Assembly: GCF_030553055.1 (NCBI RefSeq)
Contig: NZ_CP130713.1
Span: 6,386,001 to 6,450,000 of the forward strand
DNA: 64,000 nucleotides
From: Streptomyces sp. XD-27
Lineage (GTDB): Bacteria; Actinomycetota; Actinomycetes; Streptomycetales; Streptomycetaceae
Direction: 5' to 3'
Below the pieces are notes generated by a model. That model saw only the letters and a list, made by a program, of their open reading frames with translations, was not told where the DNA came from and ran no database searches. Positions 53,669-62,000 of the stretch are shown one piece after another (within the stretch, counting starts at the first letter, position 1; the number at the start of each line of letters is the position of its first letter). The translations under genes were made by a program, and so were the position numbers.

Positions 53669-54029
53669 CGCGAGACTCCAGAGGGTGTTCCCCGGGCATG
53701 GGGAGAGGTGACGACTGAAGGAGCTCCGGTTCCGCGTGAAGACGCCATCGGCGTTACACGGAAAGGGAGTTAGGCGCTGCTGGGCGGGCACCACTGGTCG
53801 TAGAAACCCGCGAGCAACATGTGCGGCCGACCCTGTCCCGGGGCCGTGCCCTACTTCGAGTGCCGAACCGACTTCACTCATGGCGGCTGCGTCACCAGGC
53901 CGCCCGAGCACGAGTGCTGCTCGTGTCCCGGAGCTTAACTCGCGGGTAACCGAGAAAGCCAGAGCTCGTTCGTAACTCAAGCGCTGTGGCGCGCGCCACT
54001 GCGTACAGCCACTGGGGAGGCACCGGCTC
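53669..54029. other. Divergent intergenic region
   Basis: 361 bp without a gene between the dehydrogenase and the HEAT protein. It contains a hairpin CACGAG/CTCGTG (53909-53914 with 53920-53925), two TAACTC repeats (near 53936 and 53974), and presumably two divergent promoters, neither of which I could place with confidence. Confidence 0.4.
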
Positions 54030-54851
54030 ATGGAAGACGATTTCCGCGCCCTGGCCGACAGGGTGCGCGCTTCGCTCACGTCCCCGCAGGAGACGGCGGC
54101 GTACGTCCGGCTGCTCGGCCTCGTCCGCGAGCGCACCCCGGCCGCGCGCGAGGAGCTCGCCCGCGTGCTGGTCGCACCGGAGCAGCCGCTGTGGGCGCGG
54201 GAGACCGCCGCGTATGTGCTCGGCAGCGCGGGGGACCGCCGGGCCTTCGAGACGCTCGTGCTCATGCTCAACTACCGCGACCCGGTGCGCTGCGTCACCG
54301 CCGCGCGGGCGCTGGCCCGGCTCGGCGACCCGCGCACCGCGCGGGCGGCGGCGGCCCTGGCCACCAACCCGGTGCGCACGCACTACGCCCTGCATCCCAT
54401 CCGGCTGCTGGTCGAACTGCGCGCCCCGGAGTCGGCCCCCGCCCTGATCGCCACCCTGGAGCGGCTGCTGTCCTCCAACGATCATCACTGGCCGATCGCC
54501 CGTGCGTGTGTCGAGGGGCTGGGCGCGCTCGGCGACCCGCGGGCCATCCCGGTCCTCACCAAGGCCAGCGAGTATCCGCAGCTGACGGCGGCGGCCTCGG
54601 CGGCACTGGCCCGCGCCGAGTCCGGGGTCGAGTCCGGGACCGGGGGCGAGGCCGAGGCCGGTGCCCGGGCCCGCCCCGGCCTGCGGCCCCAGCGGTCCGC
54701 CGGGCCGGGGGAGCGTGCACAGCAGCCGGGGGCGGGCCGCCGTGTGCCCGGCGCCCGCCCGCAGCCCGTGTCGCAGGCCCAGCCCCCGGCGCCCCGGAAC
54801 CGCCCCGATGCCCGGCCTCAGTCGGGGAAGCGCCCCAACTCCAACACGTAG
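54030..54851 (+). CDS. HEAT-repeat protein
   Basis: Encodes 273 residues. Residues ~1-195 are HEAT/armadillo-like repeats (PLWARETAAYVLGSAGDRRA, VRCVTAARALARLGDPRT, ACVEGLGALGDPRAIP), a solenoid for protein contacts. The last ~75 residues are a Gly/Pro/Arg/Gln-rich disordered tail. Older Streptomyces annotations call similar proteins adenylosuccinate lyase, which these motifs do not support. Its 3' end overlaps the convergent GNAT gene by 34 bases. Confidence 0.82.
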   Translation: MEDDFRALADRVRASLTSPQETAAYVRLLGLVRERTPAAREELARVLVAPEQPLWARETAAYVLGSAGDRRAFETLVLMLNYRDPVRCVTAARALARLGDPRTARAAAALATNPVRTHYALHPIRLLVELRAPESAPALIATLERLLSSNDHHWPIARACVEGLGALGDPRAIPVLTKASEYPQLTAAASAALARAESGVESGTGGEAEAGARARPGLRPQRSAGPGERAQQPGAGRRVPGARPQPVSQAQPPAPRNRPDARPQSGKRPNSNT

Positions 54852-55345
54852 CGCACCTCGGGCACGGCGACGCCGTCCACGTCGGAGGCGACCTCCCCAC
54901 CGTCCGGTGTGAAGCCCGCCAGCTCATAGAAGCGCCGCGCCCGCGCGTTCCCCTTGAGCACCCATAACCGCACCCGGGGGAAGCCGCGCTCGGCGACCCG
55001 CGCGAGCGTCTCGCCCAGCAGCGCGCGGCCGACGCCGGTGCCGACCAGCTCCGGGCGGGCGTAGAGGGCGTACAGCTCCGCGTCCCCGCTGGGCAGGTCC
55101 GGCTCGCGGTACGGGCCGAAGCAGGCCCAGCCCGCCACGTCGCCGTCCGCCCGCTCCGCGACGAGGTTGACCACGTCGCCCAGGCCGAGGGAGAAGAACT
55201 CCCGGCGCCGGGCGGCGTCTTCGGCCACGCTCAGGGCGTCCAGATGCGCCTGCGGCATCAGCCCGGCGTACGCGGACTGCCACCCGCGCACCCGCACCTC
55301 CGCCACGGCGTCGATGTCCGTCTCCGCCATCTCCCGAACCCTCAT
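54818..55345 (-). CDS. GNAT-family N-acetyltransferase
   Basis: Encodes 175 residues from ATG 55345; ATG 55357 would add four residues and the long upstream frame is not believed. The GNAT core reads YALYARPELVGTGVGRALLGE, then VLKGNARARRFYELAGFTPDGG, a standard acetyl-CoA binding and hydrophobic-end pattern. The substrate is unknown. It is divergent from the SDR gene and ends inside the HEAT protein's coding region. Confidence 0.85.
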   Translation of the reverse strand: MRVREMAETDIDAVAEVRVRGWQSAYAGLMPQAHLDALSVAEDAARRREFFSLGLGDVVNLVAERADGDVAGWACFGPYREPDLPSGDAELYALYARPELVGTGVGRALLGETLARVAERGFPRVRLWVLKGNARARRFYELAGFTPDGGEVASDVDGVAVPEVRYVLELGRFPD

Positions 55346-55423
55346 ACGCACCACCATAGGGGGCCTGTACAACCGGATTTCGGGGCTCGGACTTGACCTT
55401 GACGCCAGCGGCAGGGTTCGACG

Positions 55424-56227
55424 ATGGCCGGCATGAAGCACGCCAACGACACCGACACCCAGCAGAACGAGTACGAGGGCGGCGCCCTGGACGGCAAGGT
55501 CGCCGTCGTCACCGGGGCCGGCACCGGCATCGGCCGGGCCACCGCCCGGTCCCTGGCGCGCGCGGGCGCCCAGGTGGTGGCCGTCGGACGCCGCGCGGAG
55601 CCCCTGGACGAGACCGTCGACGGCCACCCGCGCATCCATGCGCTGCCCGCCGACATCACCGCCGCCACCGGGCCCGAGGACATCGTCCGGCACACCCTGC
55701 GCGACCACGGCAGGCTCGACATCCTGGTCAACAACGCGGGCATCGTGCGAGGCGGCACCTTCGGCGCCGTCACCCGCGAGCTGTACGAGTCCCAGATGGC
55801 CACCAACGTGATCGCACCGTCCCTGCTGGCCCAGGCGGCGCTGCCCGCGCTGGAGGCCGCGGGCGGCGTGATCGTCAACGTCAGCACGGCGGTGGGCCAG
55901 CGCGGCTGGCCGGGCCGCTGGGTCTACGCCTCGACCAAGGCGGCGGTGGACCTGCTCACCCGCAGCTGGGCGGTGGAGCTCGCGCCGCGCGGCGTGCGCG
56001 TGGTCGCGGTCGCGCCCGGGGCGATCGAGACCCCGATCGCCGACCACTCGGGTTTCACACCGGAGCAGCGGGCCGAGGCCCGGGCGTGGCAGCTCGCGCA
56101 CACCCCGGCCGGCCGCATCGGCCGCCCGGAGGAGGTGGCCTGGGCCATCACGGAACTCGCCTCGCCCGGCGCGTCCTTCGTCACCGGGGTCGTGCTGCCC
56201 GTCGACGGCGGCGCGGTGGTCGGCTGA
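55424..56227 (+). CDS. Short-chain dehydrogenase/reductase
   Basis: Encodes 267 residues (ATG 55424; ATG 55436 is an equally good start). The SDR fold is plain: cofactor motif VVTGAGTGIGRATARSLARAGA, NNAG at LVNNAGIVRGG, catalytic YASTK (Tyr-x-x-x-Lys) with an upstream Ser in NVSTAVGQRG, and the tail ASFVTGVVLPVDGGAVVG. The substrate is unknown. It lies 62 bp upstream of a MerR-type gene. TTGACC near 55393 may be its -35, and a long spacer would fit MerR control, but the -10 is unclear. Confidence 0.9.
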   Translation: MAGMKHANDTDTQQNEYEGGALDGKVAVVTGAGTGIGRATARSLARAGAQVVAVGRRAEPLDETVDGHPRIHALPADITAATGPEDIVRHTLRDHGRLDILVNNAGIVRGGTFGAVTRELYESQMATNVIAPSLLAQAALPALEAAGGVIVNVSTAVGQRGWPGRWVYASTKAAVDLLTRSWAVELAPRGVRVVAVAPGAIETPIADHSGFTPEQRAEARAWQLAHTPAGRIGRPEEVAWAITELASPGASFVTGVVLPVDGGAVVG

Positions 56228-56289
56228 CCGTCCCGCGCGGCCAGTCTGCTAGAACAGGGCCCGGAGACGGGGCCGGAAGGTGGGACGGG

Positions 56290-56640
56290 GTGCGCATCGG
56301 AGAACTGGCGCGGGCGACCGGGGCAACGCCGCGCGCCCTGCGCCACTACGAAGAGGCGGGCCTGATCAGCGCCGACCGCGCGCACAACGGCTACCGCGAC
56401 TACCCGGAGGCGGCGGTCCGGCGTGTCCGCAACATCAGGTACTTGTTGGAGGCCGGGCTCACCCTCGACGACGTGCGGTGTTTCCTGCCCTGCCTGGACG
56501 GCGACCTCGCCAGCGCCCCGCCCGGCCCCGCGGGCCTGCGGGTGGTGCGCAACCGGCTCGCGGTGCTGGACGCCCGGATCGCCGCGCAGACGGCGGTCCG
56601 GGACCGGCTCGCCCACGCCCTCGACGACCTGGACGGCTAG
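56290..56640 (+). CDS. MerR-family transcriptional regulator
   Basis: Encodes 116 residues from GTG 56290. The winged helix MRIGELARATGATPRALRHYEEAGLI and RIRYLLEAGLTLDDV-like NIRYLLEAGLTLDDVRCFLPC mark the MerR class, followed by a dimerisation helix ending LAHALDDLDG. There is no Cys-rich metal loop, so it senses a small molecule or acts alone. It follows the SDR gene on the same strand and probably controls it. Confidence 0.88.
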   Translation: MRIGELARATGATPRALRHYEEAGLISADRAHNGYRDYPEAAVRRVRNIRYLLEAGLTLDDVRCFLPCLDGDLASAPPGPAGLRVVRNRLAVLDARIAAQTAVRDRLAHALDDLDG

Positions 56641-56743
56641 CCGAGCCGGACGCCGTCGCGCATGATCAGGCGCCCAACGGTCGTACGGCCCGGGACGATC
56701 ACCGCCCACGGCACTGACGACCGCTCACAGCGCTGACCACCAC

Positions 56744-57781
56744 TCACAGCAGCGACAGCTGGGTGGCCTCGGGCGCGGTGGCGGGCGGCGGCTCGGGCGC
56801 GGGTTCCGGGAGGCCGCGGGCCGCCCCCGGCCGCCACGGGCCGATGCCGTACTCCGCCGCCAGTTCGTGCACCTGGCCGGTCACCCGCCGCTGGTACCAC
56901 TTCGGGGCGTACGCGCCGTCCGCGTACAGCGCCTCGTAACGGCGCACCAGACGCGGATGGTGCCGGGTCAGCCAGGCCATGAACCACTCGCGCGCGCCCG
57001 GTCGCAGATGCAGCACCAGCGGGGTCACCGACGTGGCGCCGGACGCCGCGACGGCCCGCACCGTGGCGCGCAGGTGCGCCGGGGTGTCGCCCAGGTACGG
57101 GATGACCGGGGCCATCAGCACCCCGCACGGGATGCCGTGGTCGGTGAGCGTCCGTACGACGTCGAGCCGCCGCTCGGGGGACGGGGTCCCCGGCTCGACG
57201 GTGCGCCACAGCTCCGCGTCGGTGAAGCCGACGGAGACCGAGACGCCGACATCGGTCACCGCCGCGGCGCGGCGCAGCAGCTCCAGGTCGCGCAGGATCA
57301 AGGTTCCCTTGGTGAGGATGGAGAACGGGTTCGCGCGCTCGGTGAGGGCGGTGAGGATGCCGGGCATCAGCCGGTAGCGGCCTTCGGCGCGCTGGTAGCA
57401 GTCCACGTTGGTGCCCATCGCGATGTGCTCGCCCCGCCAGCGGCGGGAGGCGAGCTCGTGGCGGAGCAGCTCGGGGGCGTTGAGTTTGACCACGATCTGG
57501 GTGTCGAAGCCGAGCCCGGTGTCGAGGTCCAGGTAGCTGTGGGTCCGGCGTGCGAAGCAGTAGACGCAGGCGTGCGTGCAGCCGCGGTACGGGTTGACCG
57601 TCCACTCGAAGGGCATCCGGGAGGCGCCGGGCACCTTGTTCACGATCGACCTCGCCCGGATCTCGTGGAACGTGATCCCCCGGAACTCGGGGGTGTCGAA
57701 GGTGCGGGTGACGACCCCGTCGGTGCCGAAGAGGGCGGGGGCGGCGGCGGTGCCGTCGGGGTTCAGGTTGTCCCAGCGCAT
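56744..57781 (-). CDS. Rv2578c-family radical SAM protein
   Basis: Encodes 345 residues. The CxxxCxxC cluster is C68, C72, C75 in RGCTHACVYCFAR. The N-terminal RARSIVNKVPGASRMPFEW and the C-terminal VLHLRPGAREWFMAWL are typical of the SplB-like Rv2578c family. The chemistry is unknown, though relatives of SplB repair DNA. ATG 57781 has a perfect AGGAGG six to seven bases upstream. A LexA-type GAAC-N4-GTTC box lies 34 bases upstream of the start, so SOS induction is likely. The C-terminus is Pro/Ala-rich. Confidence 0.88.
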   Translation of the reverse strand: MRWDNLNPDGTAAAPALFGTDGVVTRTFDTPEFRGITFHEIRARSIVNKVPGASRMPFEWTVNPYRGCTHACVYCFARRTHSYLDLDTGLGFDTQIVVKLNAPELLRHELASRRWRGEHIAMGTNVDCYQRAEGRYRLMPGILTALTERANPFSILTKGTLILRDLELLRRAAAVTDVGVSVSVGFTDAELWRTVEPGTPSPERRLDVVRTLTDHGIPCGVLMAPVIPYLGDTPAHLRATVRAVAASGATSVTPLVLHLRPGAREWFMAWLTRHHPRLVRRYEALYADGAYAPKWYQRRVTGQVHELAAEYGIGPWRPGAARGLPEPAPEPPPATAPEATQLSLL

Positions 57782-57814
57782 GGCACACCTCCTCAGTCTC
57801 TGTACGAAAGAATA

Positions 57815-57826
57815 GAACATACGTTC
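57815..57826. promoter_or_regulatory. LexA (SOS) box of the radical SAM gene
   Basis: GAACATACGTTC matches the Gram-positive/actinobacterial SOS core GAAC-N4-GTTC and lies 34 bp before the radical SAM start. AT-rich bases surround it, unlike the rest of the window, as expected of a promoter. Confidence 0.72.
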
Positions 57827-57929
57827 CCATGTCTCGCGTCAACCCTGGATTTGGGCGGTCGCCCGTCAGGTGGTTGGCTTGCCGCGAGGCGAATACGCCA
57901 CAGGCAGACGCGTGCAGGAGGAACAGCAC

Positions 57930-58373
57930 ATGGGCCAGGTCGAGGCCACCACGGAGCGGATCGTCACGGGCAAGCCCGAGGACGTGTTCGATGCCCTCGC
58001 CGACTACAGCGACACCCGCGCCAAGCTGCTGACGGAGCACTTCAGCGAGTACGAGGTGCGCGAGGGCGGCGACGGCGAGGGCACGCTGGTGCACTGGAAG
58101 CTCCAGGCCACCAGCAAGCGGGTCCGCGACTGCCTGCTGGAGGTCACCGAACCGACGGACGGGCAGCTGGTCGAGAAGGACCGCAACTCCTCGATGGTCA
58201 CCACCTGGACGGTCACCCCCGCGGGCGAGGGGCGGTCGCGCGTGGTGGTCACCACGACGTGGACCGGCGCGGGCGGCATCGGCGGATTCTTCGAGAGGAC
58301 CTTCGCGCCCAAGGGGCTTGGCCGCATCTACGACGCGCTGCTGGCCAACCTGGCGGCCGAAGTGGAGAAGTGA
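57930..58373 (+). CDS. SRPBCC (START/polyketide cyclase-like) family protein
   Basis: Encodes 147 residues from ATG 57930 with GGAGG seven bases upstream. The helix-grip fold is recognised from ATTERIVTGKPEDVFDALADYSD at the N-terminus, WKLQATSKRVRDCLLEV in the middle and a C-terminal helix (LGRIYDALLANLAAEVEK). Such proteins bind hydrophobic ligands; no enzyme activity can be assigned. It is divergent from the radical SAM gene, so the LexA box lies between them. Confidence 0.82.
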   Translation: MGQVEATTERIVTGKPEDVFDALADYSDTRAKLLTEHFSEYEVREGGDGEGTLVHWKLQATSKRVRDCLLEVTEPTDGQLVEKDRNSSMVTTWTVTPAGEGRSRVVVTTTWTGAGGIGGFFERTFAPKGLGRIYDALLANLAAEVEK

Positions 58374-58568
58374 TCGTCGGCCGGGACTCCCGGCAGACTC
58401 ACCGGTTCGAGTGGTTTTCCCGGCGGCTCAGCGGTCCGTCGTAGCCGCTCCGACCGGCCAGAAGGCGGTTTGTGTCCTTCTCTCCGATAAATCGTCGCGC
58501 TTGCTCGTTGTTGTCGCGTAATGCGAGAAATGGGCGGCGGCGCAGGCGCGACGATAGGGGAGAGGCAC

Positions 58569-60452
58569 GTGGGTGGGACCACCTTGGTGAACGGCGGCGG
58601 GAGTCCGGCCGCGCCCGCACAGGGCCCGGAGCCCGCGGAGGCACCCGGGGCCCCTGAGGTCTCGGGGGCTTCGAGGGATTCCGCGGAGGCGGTCGCGACC
58701 AGCCTGATCGGCGGTCAGGGCCACATCGTCTACGACGTGAGGTACGGCACCGAGGCCGAGGGCGAGCCGCGCGACGGTCGGATCCCGGCCGAGCCGGACG
58801 CCGCCGTCGGCGAGCCCGCAGTCCACGAGCAGGCAGTCCACGAGCAGGCAGTCAACGAGCCCTCCGGGGTGCGGGCCGCCGTGCCGTCGGCGCCGGCACC
58901 GCTCAGCCCCGCCCGGGTGCGGGTGATCTTCGTCGGCCTGATGCTGACGCTGTCGCTCGCCGCCCTCGACCAGACCATCGTGGCCACGGCCCTCCCCGAG
59001 GTCGTCGGCGATCTGCGCGGCCTGGACAAGATGTCCTGGATCGTCACCGCCTACCTCCTCGCCACCACCGTCGTCCTGCCCATCTACGGCAAGGCGGGCG
59101 ACCTCCTCGGCCGCAAGAGCGTCTTCCTCTTCGCGCTCGTCGTCTTCGCCGCCGGATCCGCGTTCGCGGGCTGGGCGCAGACCATGGACCAGTTGATCGT
59201 CGCGCGGGCCGTCCAGGGCGCGGGCGGCGGAGGGTTGATGATCGGCATCCAGGCGATCACGGCCGACATCGTGCCGCCCCGCCGGCGCGGCCCCTTCATG
59301 GGCCTGATGACCGGCGTCTACGGGCTCGCCTCGATCGCCGGACCGCTGCTCGGCGGCTTCTTCACCGACCACGCCTCCTGGCGCTGGTGCTTCTACATCA
59401 ACCTCCCCATCGCGCTGGCCACCCTCCTCGTCATCGCCCTCGGCCTCAAGCTGCCCAGGCCCGTCCGCCGGGCCCGGTTCGACGTCCTCGGCGCGCTGCT
59501 GCTGACCGCCGCCACCATCTGCCTGGTGCTGCTGAGCAGTTGGGGCGGCACCGAGTACGCGTGGAAGTCCCGCGTCATCCTCGCGCTGGCGGCCGGCGCG
59601 CTCGGCGCCGTCCTGCTCTTCGTCCTCGTGGAGCACTTCGTCCCCGAACCGGTCATCCCGCTGCGGCTGTTCCGCGACTCGATCTTCAACGTCACGGGCG
59701 TCATCGGTGCCCTGATCGGGGTCGCGCTCTTCGGCGCCGGCAGCTACCTGCCCACCTTCCTGCAGATGGTCGACGGCGTCAGCGCCACCGAGTCCGGGCT
59801 GCTGATGCTGCCGATGATGGGCGGCCTCGTCGTGGCGTCCTGCGTCTCCGGAGCCCTGACCAGCCGTACCGGCCGCTACCGGATCTGGCCCATCGCGGGC
59901 TGCGCCGCCTCCGCCGCGGGCATGTGGCTGCTGTCCCGGCTGGACGAGGACACCTCCCGGCTGGAGTACAGCGTGGCGATGGGCGTCCTCGGGCTCGGCG
60001 TCGGCATGGTCATGCCCGTGCTCACCCTCGCCGTACAGAACTCCGCGGACCCCGCCGACCTGGGCGCCGCCACCAGCGCGAGCAACTACTTCCGGCAGAT
60101 CGGCGGCAGCATGGGCGCCGCGGTCTTCGGCACCCTGCTCGCCGACCGCCTCGCCGACCGGCTGGCGGCCGAACTCCCCGCCGACGAACGGCTGCCCGAC
60201 CCCAAGTCGATCACCCCGGAGATGGTGCACGCGCTGCCCTCGGCGCTGCGCGACGGCTACATCACCGCCTACGCCGACGCCATGCCGCGGATCTTCCTCT
60301 ACCTCGGGCCGGTGCTCGTCCTGGGCTTCCTGCTCGCCTTCCTCCTCAAGGAGAAACCGTTGGTGTCCACCACCGAACCCGCCGCCACGGCCGACCAGGG
60401 CGTACCGAGCGCCCGCTTCTCCGCCGCGACCGTCACCGTCGCCGCCCCGTGA
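58569..60452 (+). CDS. MFS drug exporter, DHA2 (EmrB/QacA) family
   Basis: Encodes 627 residues from GTG 58569 (GGGGAGAGG upstream; ATG 58521 is a weaker choice). About 115 residues of polar, disordered N-terminus include AVHEQAVHEQAVNE, from a 15-bp tandem repeat near 58818-58860. Fourteen or so helices follow, with MFS motifs LDQTIVATALPEVVGDL, GKAGDLLGRKSVF (motif A) and GPLLGGFFTDHASWRWCFYI (motif C). DHA2 members export drugs and dyes with protons. The stop overlaps the next start (GTGA), coupling it to a carboxypeptidase-regulatory-domain protein. Confidence 0.92.
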   Translation: MGGTTLVNGGGSPAAPAQGPEPAEAPGAPEVSGASRDSAEAVATSLIGGQGHIVYDVRYGTEAEGEPRDGRIPAEPDAAVGEPAVHEQAVHEQAVNEPSGVRAAVPSAPAPLSPARVRVIFVGLMLTLSLAALDQTIVATALPEVVGDLRGLDKMSWIVTAYLLATTVVLPIYGKAGDLLGRKSVFLFALVVFAAGSAFAGWAQTMDQLIVARAVQGAGGGGLMIGIQAITADIVPPRRRGPFMGLMTGVYGLASIAGPLLGGFFTDHASWRWCFYINLPIALATLLVIALGLKLPRPVRRARFDVLGALLLTAATICLVLLSSWGGTEYAWKSRVILALAAGALGAVLLFVLVEHFVPEPVIPLRLFRDSIFNVTGVIGALIGVALFGAGSYLPTFLQMVDGVSATESGLLMLPMMGGLVVASCVSGALTSRTGRYRIWPIAGCAASAAGMWLLSRLDEDTSRLEYSVAMGVLGLGVGMVMPVLTLAVQNSADPADLGAATSASNYFRQIGGSMGAAVFGTLLADRLADRLAAELPADERLPDPKSITPEMVHALPSALRDGYITAYADAMPRIFLYLGPVLVLGFLLAFLLKEKPLVSTTEPAATADQGVPSARFSAATVTVAAP

Positions 60453-61282
60453 ACCCGGTCGCCGCTGCGCCCGCCCCGGCCGCCGGGACCGCCACCGCCG
60501 CCGGGCCCGCCTCCGGCTACGTCGCGGGCATCCCGGTCTGCGGCACCGTGCAGCACCACGACGGCAGCACCGTCCCGCGCGCCGCGCTCACCCTGATCGA
60601 CGTGGGTGGACGGCAGATCGGGCGCGGCGCCAGCGGTGAGGACGGCCGCTACGCGCTGGCCACCCCCGGCGCCGGCAGTTACGTCCTCATCGCGGCGGCG
60701 GGCGGACACCAGCCGCAGGCCGTCACCGTCACGGTCGGCGACCGGCCCGTCGAGCTCGACGTGGTCCTCGGTGGCGCCGGGCGGCTCGCCGGAACCGTGC
60801 ACACCGCCGACGGCACCCCCGTACGGGACGCCATGGTGACCCTCACCGACGTCCGCGGCGAGGTCGTGGCGTCCACCCGCAGCGGCCGCGAAGGCGCTTA
60901 CGTGATCGGCGAGTTGGTGGCCGGGGAGTACACCCTCGCCTCCAGCGCCCCCGCCTTCCGGCCCGCCGCCCTGCCGGTGACCGTCCAGGCCGCCCGCGAG
61001 ACCCGGCAGGACATCGAACTGGCCGGCGGCGCGGTGCTGCGCGGGGTCGTCACCGCCACCGGCGGACGGCTGGTGGAGGACGCGCGGGTCACGCTGCTGG
61101 ACGCCGCGGGCAACGTGGTCGACACGGTCACCACCGGCTCCGACGGCGCGTTCCGCTTCATCGACCTGTCGGCGGGCGAGTACACGGTGATCGCGGCGGG
61201 CTACCCGCCGGTGGCGACCGTACTCCAGGTCGCGGGCGGCGGCCGCACGGAACGCGACCTCCAACTCGGCTACGAGGACTGA
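60449..61282 (+). CDS. Protein with three carboxypeptidase-regulatory-like domains
   Basis: Encodes 277 residues from GTG 60449. Three ~80-residue Ig-like repeats share the pattern G(T/V)V...DGTPVRDAMVTLTD...G.Y.....GEYTLxAxAxGY: 538-789, 790-1030 and 1040-1282 bp from 60000. This fold (CarboxypepD_reg) is usually extracytoplasmic, yet no clear signal peptide is seen; the N-terminus is Ala/Pro-rich. In some relatives such domains are fused to MFS exporters. Here they are a separate but coupled gene, suggesting a partner of the exporter. Confidence 0.83.
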   Translation: MNPVAAAPAPAAGTATAAGPASGYVAGIPVCGTVQHHDGSTVPRAALTLIDVGGRQIGRGASGEDGRYALATPGAGSYVLIAAAGGHQPQAVTVTVGDRPVELDVVLGGAGRLAGTVHTADGTPVRDAMVTLTDVRGEVVASTRSGREGAYVIGELVAGEYTLASSAPAFRPAALPVTVQAARETRQDIELAGGAVLRGVVTATGGRLVEDARVTLLDAAGNVVDTVTTGSDGAFRFIDLSAGEYTVIAAGYPPVATVLQVAGGGRTERDLQLGYED

Positions 61283-61442
61283 GGCTTCAGCCGCCCGCGC
61301 CCTGTGGCGGGCCGCGGCGCGCGGGCGCGCGCGGGGGCGCGTCGTCAGTTCGGGTAATGCCTCCCGCCGCGCCCCGTCGCCCCCGTACGGTGTATGTGTA
61401 TGCGGTGCCGCAGATCGTCGTGTGCGAAGGAGCCTTCCTCTG

Positions 61443-62000
61443 ATGCCGGTGTCCGGACGGATTCCGCTTGCTGTCGTCGTGGTGGGCGCGGACGGGCTGG
61501 TGACGCACTGGAGCAGCGGCGCCCGCCGACTCTTCGGGGCGAGCCGCGAGGCGGCCGTGGGATTCCCGGCCGCCGATCTGATGCCGGTCTCGGGAGCCCT
61601 GCGCGGCCTCGGCTCCCGCTGCCTGGACCTCGACGGCTGCCCGGACGGTGAGACGTACTGCCCCACCGCAGGCCGCGCCCGGATGAGCGATCGCGCGGGC
61701 GGCCCGGTCGACGTGCTCTGGTGGGCGTATCCGCTGGTCTGCCCGAGTGCCGAGGGGCTGCTGGTGCTCGCGGTCGACGCGGCCCGGGTCGACCCGGACG
61801 GCGACGGTCGCGACCGGGCGCGGTTCTCGCCCGGCTTCGCGCCGCACACCGAGTCCCCCGCCGCCGGACAGTTCGCCGAGCGGCTGCCCGACATGCTCCC
61901 CGGCATGGGCCCCGCGGCGGCCGGGCGGATCGTCGCGCAGGTGCGCGAACTCGGCTACCCCGTCGTGGAGATCAGCCGGCACGACCGGGTGTGCCCGTGA
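61443..62000 (+). CDS. Stand-alone PAS-domain protein
   Basis: Encodes 185 residues from ATG 61443 with GGAG upstream. The N-terminal half is a PAS domain (PLAVVVVGADGLVTHWSSGARRLFG, AAVGFPAADLMPV). A Cys-containing loop (RCLDLDGCPDGETYC) follows, then a polar tail. In Streptomyces this PAS type is normally attached to a SpoIIE phosphatase or GAF domains, but here the chain ends alone. Its stop overlaps the start of the monooxygenase gene (GTGA), so the two are made together. Confidence 0.8.
   Translation: MPVSGRIPLAVVVVGADGLVTHWSSGARRLFGASREAAVGFPAADLMPVSGALRGLGSRCLDLDGCPDGETYCPTAGRARMSDRAGGPVDVLWWAYPLVCPSAEGLLVLAVDAARVDPDGDGRDRARFSPGFAPHTESPAAGQFAERLPDMLPGMGPAAAGRIVAQVRELGYPVVEISRHDRVCP

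Noticed and set aside
51851..54271. Extension of the 3-hydroxyacyl-CoA dehydrogenase upstream to an 806-residue protein
   Set aside because: The first 200 residues are Ser/Arg-rich with no motif, and would overlap the divergent HEAT gene. ATG 53668 directly precedes the Rossmann domain.
54030..54851. Adenylosuccinate lyase, a name given to similar Streptomyces proteins
   Set aside because: No fumarase/aspartase-superfamily signature is present; the sequence is HEAT repeats plus a disordered tail.
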